Source: Bifidobacterium asteroides
GTDB taxonomy: Bacteria; Actinomycetota; Actinomycetes; Actinomycetales; Bifidobacteriaceae
Assembly: GCF_009683175.1 (NCBI RefSeq)
Contig: NZ_WKKW01000002.1
Span: 124,001 to 188,000 of the forward strand
Length of the DNA: 64,000 nucleotides
Direction of reading: 5' to 3'
Positions 1-8,390 of this stretch are shown piece after piece (the stretch's first letter is position 1; every line of letters begins with the position of its first letter). The notes beneath the pieces are model-generated. The model was not told the DNA's origin, did not search any database, and saw only the letters and a program-made list of their open reading frames with translations. A program made the translations under genes and the position numbers.

Positions 1-1492
1 CTGCATCCAGATTCGTGTTTTTCTGGGCTGTAGACATATCGTCTGTTATCCCAACAAGGCTATCCTGTTGAGGGTCATATATCTTAGTGGTGACTTCAGG
101 AGTGCTTGCCGTCGGCTTGCACTGGGTGCCATCGGCATTAGTAGTGACAGGCCAAGTAACTAGTTTGAAATAACCGTCAAGATCCTGCTTCTCCTTGGCC
201 TCTTTGAAATCAATCCCGCCATCAGCCTTCTGGGCAGGCATAGGCTGGCCATCCTTATCAGTCGCAAAAAGCACGTTGGTGGTATTCGCATACTTTGGGT
301 CAGTCGGATCGACGTTGTAAGCCGTATTGTCATTGACCTGATATTGAAGACCCCAGGAATTGGTCAAGCCGTTTACTGCTGGCTTCTGACCAGTTACGAG
401 CACCGGTTTAGGCGTCAGCGCATCGACAGGCACCCATTGGCTATTCTTCTGCGCCACCCATTGGTAGTAATAGGAGTTGGTCGTGGAACATATTCCACCA
501 GCGCTGTTATTTCCACGCAAATTGAACCAGTATACAAAGAAGGACTTGGGGGGCGCTACTCCTGGAACCGGATTGGCTCCTATAGGAAATCCATAATCCG
601 TTACCATGCCCCAATTGGCCTGGTGACCACCATAAAGAGGGGGATTACCATTCCAGCCAACCCAAGAAGCAGGTCCGCTGCACTGAGGGTGGGGACTGTT
701 ACCTAGGCAGTTGCCCATGTAAAGCTTGATGCCCTTACCCTGGTCTGCAGTGATATTGGCGACCCTGTCTTGGACGTTGCTGCCGATAGAGCTCGGATCG
801 AAGGATGTGCAGTCATTCGTGGTGTAGTCCCATGGAGAACCTCCACACGAGAGCGTATTGTTTTGTTGACCAACAATTGCGAAGACGTTCAAAGGCTCCG
901 GATAACCGCCAGTCACATAATATTTCGGATCCAAGGAGGTATCCATGTAGGACAAATCACCCTCTATGGATACAGCCAGGAAATCATATAAACCAGAGTT
1001 GATCACTTTATGAACCGTAAAGAACTGCTCCTCATTTTCCGCCCATTGCTCAGCACCGCCAGTGGGGTCGTTGGGATTTGTTGAAATAGTATTCAGGTAC
1101 CGAATCCGGGTATAGTGGGACGGACTTTGCGCTCCTTCATATTGATATGCGAAAGACAGATTGCACTTTACTGAATCATAGGGAGAAGTATCACGCATCG
1201 GAACGCATTGCGGATTGAAATCGTTGTGCTTCACGCGCAGGATGAAGTCCATCCGCAGCTCATCCTGGTATGAATCAATCTTGTCGTTATAGGCCAGCAT
1301 CTTATAGAGCAGAGGCTTCCTGCTGGCCGTCCCGCCCTGCCCATCGATGGCATTGGCCTGATTGGCCGAAAGCGCGCTCAGCCCTAGCGGAACAACCATG
1401 GCCAGCGTCGCCAAAAGGGTTATCAAAACAGCCACTATAGGGCGATCCACATGCCGTGGACCCTCATTGACCCCTTCTTGCAATCGGTTCAA
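1..1492 (-). CDS. LPxTG-family surface protein, copy 1 (N-terminal part, cut by window edge)
   Basis: This is the N-terminal ~497 residues of a large secreted protein closely related to the three genes beside it; the rest, including any sorting signal, lies off the left edge. The frame is continuous from the basic N-terminus and hydrophobic signal segment to the edge at the points checked. The start is taken as TTG (an in-frame GTG lies one codon upstream), just after a GGGGGG run that is conserved at the same place in the other copies. The central region (short CxxxxxxC-type elements, a SGPxSWVGW motif, a DGYFKLVTWP motif) is closer to copy 4 than to copies 2 and 3. The role is probably adhesion or another cell-surface function, inferred only from secretion and the family's anchor. 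Confidence 0.8.
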   Translation of the reverse strand, partial: MNRLQEGVNEGPRHVDRPIVAVLITLLATLAMVVPLGLSALSANQANAIDGQGGTASRKPLLYKMLAYNDKIDSYQDELRMDFILRVKHNDFNPQCVPMRDTSPYDSVKCNLSFAYQYEGAQSPSHYTRIRYLNTISTNPNDPTGGAEQWAENEEQFFTVHKVINSGLYDFLAVSIEGDLSYMDTSLDPKYYVTGGYPEPLNVFAIVGQQNNTLSCGGSPWDYTTNDCTSFDPSSIGSNVQDRVANITADQGKGIKLYMGNCLGNSPHPQCSGPASWVGWNGNPPLYGGHQANWGMVTDYGFPIGANPVPGVAPPKSFFVYWFNLRGNNSAGGICSTTNSYYYQWVAQKNSQWVPVDALTPKPVLVTGQKPAVNGLTNSWGLQYQVNDNTAYNVDPTDPKYANTTNVLFATDKDGQPMPAQKADGGIDFKEAKEKQDLDGYFKLVTWPVTTNADGTQCKPTASTPEVTTKIYDPQQDSLVGITDDMSTAQKNTNLDA

Positions 1493-1813
1493 CACGCTAC
1501 CCCCCACACCTCAATGCAACCATCTCCAGAATCAGATGGACTGCACGCTTGATTGGTCCCCGGTGCAGGCCACGAAACCCTGGAGCACAAGTACCGTATC
1601 CTCACTTATGGCATCTTCTTGTCCCCTTTACATGCTTTAAGAGTACCGAGACTGAAAGCGTGATCTGGGATTCAGAAAGGGTGTTTCGCGACCGTCCTTA
1701 GTCTTGACTAAGAACAGTCTGAGTTAGGGGTGCGGGTGACTGGCAACGGCAGGGCCCCACTCATCCTCTCAACTTCATGGGGCGGGGGCGGATCCTGTCT
1801 GATGCTGCCGGGG
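1493..1813. other. Intergenic module between surface copies 1 and 2, with decayed terminator
   Basis: No gene is seen here. The right part corresponds to the terminator module found after copies 3 and 4, but in copy 2 the arms of the hairpin no longer match well and the T tract is gone (read on the minus strand). The left part shares short blocks with the upstream regions of copies 2 and 3, such as AATCCCAGAT and AACACCC (minus-strand sense), so the spacer was duplicated together with the genes. No clear -35/-10 pair was identified. Confidence 0.5.
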
Positions 1814-4717
1814 TCAGTGCCGGCTTTCCTGCCTGTTCCTCAGGCAGGCCACGAAGCCGGCCAGGCCGAGGGCTATCAGCAGCAGGATTTTGAGCACGGA
1901 AAGCGGCCATCCGCCAGTAAGAGGCAAAGCCGAGTTGGAAGGACGGAACTCCAACTCATGCGACACCGAGGCCGACTGGTTCCCGCCCTGGAACCGGCCC
2001 TGGGCGTCAGGGCTCTCGGCATCGTCGGAAAGCACCTGAGCAGAGAACTGCCCCTGGTTGATGCCCTCAGGAGGAACCGCCTGCCACGAACCCTGGTCCC
2101 CCACAACGACATCCGTACCACTGCCGCCGGGCCAGGTCACATGCACCAGGGTGCCTTTGGTCTCGGGAACCTTCCTGTCCCCGTCCACATACTTATAGGC
2201 TTTCCCCGCCACCTGGAAGACGTCGTACCGCTCCAAGACCAGTGTGGTGGACGTCATGTCGACCTTCCGCTCGATGGATGCCGGGTCCGAACGGATGTTC
2301 ATCGGGTTGACCATTTCAATGCGGAAATCATACAGTTGTGTCTCGTCGCTGCCGTCGTAGCCGCTGAACCTGTCAGCAGGGATGTTCAGCGTCCAAGACC
2401 ACGTGGAAGCCGCCGTCTTGGTCAAGCCCAGCGTAAGGCCCGTTGCGGAATCCGCGACGGAAGACGTGGTGCCGGCTGCTGCATCCCGCTGGAAGGTGTT
2501 GGCCGGAGTGGTCAGCAGACTGGTCCAATCAGAGGCAGTGTTCTGCTTCATGGAAACGACCATCCTCGAATCCGTCATCCCCAGCCCTCCCGAAGACCAG
2601 GCCGTATATATAGGCGACACCTCACCCTTGAACACGACGACCGAATCCGCCGGCAGGCTCCCGTTGACCGTATGAGGCACCGTGACCGAGAACTTGCTGG
2701 CATCCGGGACGTTCTCACTCGAAACGAAATAGGCCGTCCCGATGTTCGAGAAGTAGGAGGTCAAACCGAATCCGGAGATGGACTCGATCACCCAGGCATG
2801 ATAACGCCTGTAGCCGCTGTACTTGTTGCCAGAATCCGGCGACGGATACAGCTTGTTCGTGTCCTGTATCCGCCAGGAACCCCCCTGCTTGCTCTTGGGA
2901 TCGACCTGGCACTCAGCCTCGCCCAGCCTGAACCCCCACGTGTCCGTCCCTTTCACCAGGTCATCGCCATTCGTGCCCTGCCCCTCCACAATCGGATTGG
3001 CTGGGTCCTCGCCGTAGAGAACAACCTTGTTGGGACGCGCGGCATCCTTGGAAGGCGTACACTCACCACTGACCACCGGATCAAGCTTCGACGTATACAC
3101 ACTGCCCGAAGCATCCAAACCGGCATCAGCATCGTTTTCGATCTTCGTAATCGTCGGATCATCAGGACGAGGCACATCGTACTTATAGAAGGCACTATTG
3201 ATCGTCCAGCCCGCTGAAATATTCCGTTCTATATCCGAGCTGTTCATGCCGTCACGTATACCGACGAGGCCCTTCTGATCAGGGTTGTACACTTCAGGGC
3301 TGACGGTACAAGCGCTGCCGTCCCGGTTCGTGGTGACAGGCCAGGTGACCATCTTGAAATAGCCGTCAAGATCCTGCTTCTCCTTGGCCTCCTTGAAATC
3401 AATCCCGCCATCAGCCTTCTGGGCAGGCATGGGCTGGCCGTTCTTGTCAGTGGCAAACATCTCATTGGGATTATCCGGCTGTTTGGGCAAGTTGAAAGCC
3501 GAATACCTACTAGCTTGGACTTCCGCGCCTACCGTGGTAGTCAACGTATTGGGGGACGGCTGCTGGCCTGTCACCAGGACCGGCTCAGGGGTCAGCTCAT
3601 CAACTGGCACCCACTCGCTATCCTTCAGAGCCACCCACTGGTAATAGTAGGAATTGGTCTCAGAACATATGCCATCAGGGTTAGCTTTGGTACTGCCGCG
3701 CACATTGAGCCAGTACACGAAGAACGACCGTGCCGGAGCTGTGCCCGGATCAGTGCCGGCGATTGGCCCAGTAGCATTGCTCTTGTAGTCAGGAAAACCG
3801 TAATCCGTCACCATGCCCCAGTTAGCCTGATTGCCTCCATAAAGATTCGGGTTGCTGTTCCAACCAACCCAAGAATACGGGCCGCTGCACTGAAGATCAG
3901 CACCCGTGCCCAAGCATTCTTGCATATACAGGGTGAAGTTCTTGCCGTTGGCCGTTAAGGCTGACGTAATGTTGGATACCCTATCCGGCGCATTAATCAT
4001 GGTGTCAGGTACAAAATTGCGACAATTATCGATTCCGGTGCTCCAGCTCCATGGACTACCGGGACGAAGGCAGGATAGGGCGTCGTCCTGTTTACCAACA
4101 ACCGCGTAGATATTCACCGGCTCGCTGGCCCCACCAGGCTGGTAATATGACGCATCGGCAGAATTCTTAAGAGCCAGATCACCCTCAATGGAAACAGTCA
4201 GATAATCATACAAACCGGAATTGATTATCGTGTGCACAGTGAAGTACTCATCTTGGTTTTGCGCCCACTTGTAGGCTCCGGACCAGGGCTGATCCGAGGA
4301 TGATGCTGAGGCTATGGTGTTCAGATACTTCATTCTGCGATAAAAGGAAGTGTCATCTGACCCCTTGTACTGATAGACAAAGGCCAGATTGCAATTGCCC
4401 TTGGTATCGGCACCAGAAGTGGCGTCGGCACAAGAAGGGTCAAACTCGTTGTGTTTTACCCGCAGGATGAAGTCCATGCGCAGCTCATCCTGATAGGAAT
4501 CAAGCTTGTTGTTGTAGCCCAACATCCTATAGAGTTTGGGCTTTCTGCTGGCCGTTTCGTCCTGCCCATCAATGGCGTTGGCCTGATTGGCTGAAAGTGC
4601 GCTCAGCCCCAACGGAACAACCATGGCCAGCGTCGCCAGAAGGGTTACCAGAACGGCAATTATCGGACGGTTCACACCTTGTGAACCCTTAGCGCCCCGT
4701 TCTTGCAAACGCTTCAA
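1814..4717 (-). CDS. LPxTG-anchored surface protein, copy 2
   Basis: This is a ~967-residue secreted protein predicted to be attached covalently to peptidoglycan by a sortase. The N-terminus has basic residues and a hydrophobic stretch (VLVTLLATLAMVVPLGLSAL) followed by a plausible signal peptidase site at ANA/ID. The C-terminus is a standard cell-wall sorting signal: LPLTGG, a hydrophobic helix and a positive tail (RNRQESRH). The ectodomain has several Cys pairs in its first third, and a repeat-like beta-rich C-terminal third with an Ig-like stretch before the LPLTG. The start is the TTG shared with the other copies after a GGGGGG run; an upstream TTG at 4732 is also possible. It belongs to sequence type A with copy 3. 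No sortase gene is in view, and the ligand is unknown. Confidence 0.85.
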   Translation of the reverse strand: MKRLQERGAKGSQGVNRPIIAVLVTLLATLAMVVPLGLSALSANQANAIDGQDETASRKPKLYRMLGYNNKLDSYQDELRMDFILRVKHNEFDPSCADATSGADTKGNCNLAFVYQYKGSDDTSFYRRMKYLNTIASASSSDQPWSGAYKWAQNQDEYFTVHTIINSGLYDYLTVSIEGDLALKNSADASYYQPGGASEPVNIYAVVGKQDDALSCLRPGSPWSWSTGIDNCRNFVPDTMINAPDRVSNITSALTANGKNFTLYMQECLGTGADLQCSGPYSWVGWNSNPNLYGGNQANWGMVTDYGFPDYKSNATGPIAGTDPGTAPARSFFVYWLNVRGSTKANPDGICSETNSYYYQWVALKDSEWVPVDELTPEPVLVTGQQPSPNTLTTTVGAEVQASRYSAFNLPKQPDNPNEMFATDKNGQPMPAQKADGGIDFKEAKEKQDLDGYFKMVTWPVTTNRDGSACTVSPEVYNPDQKGLVGIRDGMNSSDIERNISAGWTINSAFYKYDVPRPDDPTITKIENDADAGLDASGSVYTSKLDPVVSGECTPSKDAARPNKVVLYGEDPANPIVEGQGTNGDDLVKGTDTWGFRLGEAECQVDPKSKQGGSWRIQDTNKLYPSPDSGNKYSGYRRYHAWVIESISGFGLTSYFSNIGTAYFVSSENVPDASKFSVTVPHTVNGSLPADSVVVFKGEVSPIYTAWSSGGLGMTDSRMVVSMKQNTASDWTSLLTTPANTFQRDAAAGTTSSVADSATGLTLGLTKTAASTWSWTLNIPADRFSGYDGSDETQLYDFRIEMVNPMNIRSDPASIERKVDMTSTTLVLERYDVFQVAGKAYKYVDGDRKVPETKGTLVHVTWPGGSGTDVVVGDQGSWQAVPPEGINQGQFSAQVLSDDAESPDAQGRFQGGNQSASVSHELEFRPSNSALPLTGGWPLSVLKILLLIALGLAGFVACLRNRQESRH

Positions 4718-5018
4718 TACAATACCCCCCAAACCACAATGAAATCATGCTCCAGAACAAATCAAGTCTGCTTTTGACCTACCCCCAATTAAGGCAACTG
4801 CACATAGAGCACAACAATGCATATAAATTGTTCTTTGCCTTTTCAAGGCTACAGAAATGAAGGGCAAAATCTGGGATTCAAATCGGGTGTTTTGCGGCGG
4901 TTCAAGTTCTCGACCATGCAGGACCAGCACCCAGCTGGTAAGAAGCAATATGTTGTCTTCTTTCAGGCCGGTCCGGATTGGGGCGGATGCTGCTTTGGCA
5001 ACGGCAACAGCGCGGGGA
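4718..5018. other. Upstream region of surface copy 2
   Basis: No gene is recognised. Much of this spacer is also found upstream of copy 3, including the minus-strand blocks TTGTTGTGCTCTATGTGCAG and CTTAATTGGGG. A weak promoter candidate on the minus strand is TTGTGC, 16 bp, TTAATT within these blocks. Conservation of the blocks between the two spacers is compatible with shared regulation, but recent duplication explains it equally well. Confidence 0.4.
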
Positions 5019-5082
5019 TTTTTTAAAAAGCAGGGCCTGCCCTCATCTGCCAAATTGCTTGCAGGTGGGGACAGGCCCTGCC
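5019..5082 (-). terminator. Rho-independent terminator of surface copy 3
   Basis: Read on the minus strand, CAGGGCCTGTCCCC (5067-5080) pairs with GAGGGCAGGCCCTG (5031-5044), with one mismatch, and is followed by a T run. It lies 15 bp after the stop codon of copy 3. A near-identical element follows copy 4. Confidence 0.8.
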
Positions 5083-5096
5083 TTATGCTGCCGGGG

Positions 5097-8000
5097 TCAG
5101 TGGCGGCTTTCCTGCCTGTTCCTCAGGCAGGCCACGAAGCCGACCAGGCCCAACGCCATAAGCGACAGGATTTTGAGCACCGAAAGCGGCCATCCGCCGG
5201 TCAGCGGCAAAGCCGAGTTGGAAGGACGGAACTCCAACGCATGCGACACCGAAGCCGACTGATTGCCGCCTTGGAACCCGCCCTTGGGGTCAGCGCTCTC
5301 GGCATCATCGGAAAGCACCTGAGCAGTGAACTCCCCCTGATTGACGCCCTCAGGAGGAACCGCCTGCCACAAGCCCTGATCCCCAACAGTCACATCCGTG
5401 CCAGTATTGTCAGGCCAAGTCACATGCACCACGGTCCCCTTGGTCTCGGGGACCTTCGTGTCCCCGTCCACATACTTGTAGGCCTTGCCCGCCACCTGGA
5501 AGACGTCGTACCGCTCCAAGGTCAGCGTGGTTGGTGTGATGTCGACCTTCCGCTCGATGGACGCAGGGCCCGAACGAATGTTCATCGGGTTGATCATCTC
5601 AACCTGAAAGTCATACATCTGAGTCTCATCGCCGCCGTTGTAACCGCTGAATTTGTCGGCAGGGATGTTCAGCGACCACGACCAATTGGAATCCGCCGTC
5701 TTGGTCAAGCTAAGCGTCAGGCCCGTCGTGGAATCCGTGACAGCTGACGAAGTATTGACCGCCGCGTCCCTCTGGAAGGTGTTGGCCGGAGTAGTCAGCA
5801 GGCTGGTCCAGTCCGAGGCGGTGTTCTGCTTCATGGAAATGGCCATCTTCGAATCGGTCATCCCCAGCTTCCCCGACGACCAGGCCGTATACACAGGAGA
5901 TGCCACACCCTTGAACGTGACCGCCGAACTCGCCGGCAGACTCCCGTTGACCGTATGAGGCACCGTCACCGAGAACTTGCTCGCATCCGGCACGTTCTCC
6001 CCCGAGACGAAATAGGCCGTCCCGACATTCGAGAAGAAGGAGGTCAGACCGAACCCAGAGGTTGTTTCAATCTCCCAGGCATGATAACGCCTGTAGCCGT
6101 CATACTTGTTGCCTGGATCCGGCGAAGGATACTGCTTGTTGGTGTCCTGTATCTGCCAGGACCCTCCCTGCTTGCTTTTGGGATCGACCTTGCACTCAAC
6201 TTCACCAAGCTTGAACCCCCACGTGTCCGCGGTCTTCACCAGGTCCCCGCCGTTCTGGCTCTGCCCGTCACTGATGGGATTGGCGGGATCCTCCCCATAG
6301 AGAACAACCTTGTTGGGATGCGCGGCATCTTTGGAGGGCGTGCACTCACCACTGATCACCGGATCAAGCTTCGAGGTATACACGCTCCCCGAAGCATCCA
6401 AGCTGCCATCTGCATCATTCTCGATGTTGGTGATCGTCGGATCCTTAGGGCGAGGCACATCATACTTGTAAAAAGCACTATTAATCGTCCAACCAGCAGA
6501 CAGGTTTCGTTCTATATCCGAACTGTTCATACCGTCACGTATGCCGACCAGACCTTTCCGCTCAGGGTTGTACACTTCAGGACTGACCGTACAAGCGCTG
6601 CCATCCCGGTTCGTGGTGACAGGCCAGGTGACCATCTTGAAATAGCCGTCAAGACCCTGCTTTGCCTTGGCCTCCTTGAAATTGATGGAGCCATCAGCCT
6701 TCTGGGCAGGCATGGGATTGCCATCCTTGTCAGTGGCAAACATCTCATTGGGATTATCCGGCTGTTTGGGCAAGTTGAAAGCCGAGTACCTACTAGCTTG
6801 GACTTCCGCGCCTACCGTGGTAGTCAACGAATTGGGAGACGGCTGCTGGCCTGTCACCAGTACCGGCTTGGGGGTCAGCTCATCAACTGGCACCCACTCG
6901 CTATCCTTCAGAGCCACCCACTGGTAATAATACGAATTGGTCTCAGAACAGATGCCATCAGGGTTATAGATAGTGCTGCCACGCACATTCAGCCAGTACG
7001 CGAAGAAAGAGCGGGGCGGAGCTACGCCCGGATCAGAACCCGGCATTTTCCCAAGAGTAAGGCTATTGTAATCAGGAAAACCGTAGTCGGTCACCATGCC
7101 CCAGTTGGACTGACTGCCTCCATAAAGTAAGGGATTGCCATCCCAGCCAACCCAGGAATACGGGCCGCTGCACTGAAGATCAGCACCCGTGCCCTGGCAT
7201 GTCTGCATATACAGGGTGAAGTTCTTGCCATCTGCCGTTAAAGTTGAGGTAATGTTGGATACCCTGTCCGGCGCATTAATCATGGTGTCAGGGTTAAAAG
7301 TGGCACAGTCATTGATTCCTGCGACCCAATTCCATGAACTACCAGGAACAAGGCAGGATAGCGTCCCTTTCTGCTGTCCAACAACCGCATAGATATTCAC
7401 CGGCTCGTTGGCACCACCAGGCTGATAATATGACGCATCGGCAGAATTCTTAAGAGCCAGATCACCCTCAATGGAAATGGTCAGATAATCATATAAACCG
7501 GAATTGATTATCGTGTGCACGGTGAAGTACTCATCACGGTTTTGTGCCCACTTGTAGGCTCCGGACCAGGGCTGATCCGAGGATGACGCTGAAGCTATGG
7601 TGTTCAGATACTTTATCCTGCGATAATATGCTGGATATTCTGAGCCCTTGTACTGATAGGCAAAGGCAAGATTACAACTGCCCCTGGTATCGGCACCACC
7701 GGTACTATTGGCGCAGGAAGGGTCGAACTCGTTGTGTTTTACCCGCAGGATGAAATCCATACGCAGCTCATCCTGATAGGAATCAAGCTTGTTGTTGTAG
7801 CCCAACATCCTATAGAGCAGCGGCTTCCTGCTGGCCGTCTCGTCCTGCCCATCGATGGCATTGGCCTGACCAGCCGAAAGCGCGCTCAGCCCCAACGGAA
7901 CAACCATGGCCAGCGTCGCCAGAAGGGTTACCAGAACGGCAATTATCGGACGGCTCACGTGCTGTGAACCCTTGTTATTCTGTTCTTGCAAACGCCTCAA
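5097..8000 (-). CDS. LPxTG-anchored surface protein, copy 3
   Basis: This is a ~967-residue paralogue of the flanking genes with the same architecture: a secretion signal near residues 18-45, a Cys-containing N-terminal third, a central conserved block (KADGSINFKEAK, DGYFKMVTWP, YNPERKGLVGIRDGMNSSD), a beta-rich C-terminal third, then LPLTGG, a membrane helix and a basic tail. It is closest to copy 2; both carry the YSAFNLPKQPDNPNEMF and DGMNSSDIERN variants. The start is the TTG conserved among copies; TTG at 8015 is an alternative. Its own terminator and duplicated upstream region suggest a separate transcription unit. The function is inferred only as a cell-wall surface protein. Confidence 0.85.
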   Translation of the reverse strand: MRRLQEQNNKGSQHVSRPIIAVLVTLLATLAMVVPLGLSALSAGQANAIDGQDETASRKPLLYRMLGYNNKLDSYQDELRMDFILRVKHNEFDPSCANSTGGADTRGSCNLAFAYQYKGSEYPAYYRRIKYLNTIASASSSDQPWSGAYKWAQNRDEYFTVHTIINSGLYDYLTISIEGDLALKNSADASYYQPGGANEPVNIYAVVGQQKGTLSCLVPGSSWNWVAGINDCATFNPDTMINAPDRVSNITSTLTADGKNFTLYMQTCQGTGADLQCSGPYSWVGWDGNPLLYGGSQSNWGMVTDYGFPDYNSLTLGKMPGSDPGVAPPRSFFAYWLNVRGSTIYNPDGICSETNSYYYQWVALKDSEWVPVDELTPKPVLVTGQQPSPNSLTTTVGAEVQASRYSAFNLPKQPDNPNEMFATDKDGNPMPAQKADGSINFKEAKAKQGLDGYFKMVTWPVTTNRDGSACTVSPEVYNPERKGLVGIRDGMNSSDIERNLSAGWTINSAFYKYDVPRPKDPTITNIENDADGSLDASGSVYTSKLDPVISGECTPSKDAAHPNKVVLYGEDPANPISDGQSQNGGDLVKTADTWGFKLGEVECKVDPKSKQGGSWQIQDTNKQYPSPDPGNKYDGYRRYHAWEIETTSGFGLTSFFSNVGTAYFVSGENVPDASKFSVTVPHTVNGSLPASSAVTFKGVASPVYTAWSSGKLGMTDSKMAISMKQNTASDWTSLLTTPANTFQRDAAVNTSSAVTDSTTGLTLSLTKTADSNWSWSLNIPADKFSGYNGGDETQMYDFQVEMINPMNIRSGPASIERKVDITPTTLTLERYDVFQVAGKAYKYVDGDTKVPETKGTVVHVTWPDNTGTDVTVGDQGLWQAVPPEGVNQGEFTAQVLSDDAESADPKGGFQGGNQSASVSHALEFRPSNSALPLTGGWPLSVLKILSLMALGLVGFVACLRNRQESRH

Positions 8001-8309
8001 TACAATACCCCCCAAACCACAATGAAATCATGCTCCAGACCAGGTAGAACAGATCAACTCCGCTTTTGACTTATCCCCAATTAAGACAACTGCACATAGA
8101 GCACAACAATGCATCTTCATTTTTCCATTACGACTTCAAAGCGTACAGAGGTAGAAGGCGTGATCCGGGATTAGGATAGGGTGTTTTGTGGCCGTCCACG
8201 GTCTTGGACCCGGCAGGCCCAGCAACCTAGCTGACGAGAAGCTCTACATTGTCTTTTGCCAGGCCAGTCTGAGTTATGGGCGGATGCTGCTTTGGCAGCG
8301 ACGCAGGAA
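8001..8309. other. Upstream region of surface copy 3
   Basis: No gene is recognised. This is a duplicate of the copy 2 upstream region, with recognisable shared blocks across most of its length. The minus-strand stretch ATTGGGGATAAGTC followed by AAAAGCGGAGTTGATCTG resembles the leader of copy 4 (TATTGGGGACAAC, then AAAAACAGAGCCGATCTG). It may be part of a shared 5' untranslated region or regulatory site. Confidence 0.4.
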
Positions 8310-8374
8310 TTTTTTTAAAAAAAACAGGGCCTGTCCTCATCTCCATGGAATTGGAAGGATGAGGGCAGGCCCTA
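8310..8374 (-). terminator. Rho-independent terminator of surface copy 4
   Basis: On the minus strand the sequence AGGGCCTGCCCTCAT (8359-8373) pairs with ATGAGGACAGGCCCT (8326-8340), with one mismatch, followed by eight T residues. It lies about 17 bp after the stop of copy 4 and is nearly identical to the terminator of copy 3. Confidence 0.85.
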
Positions 8375-8390
8375 TCTAATGTTGCCGGGG

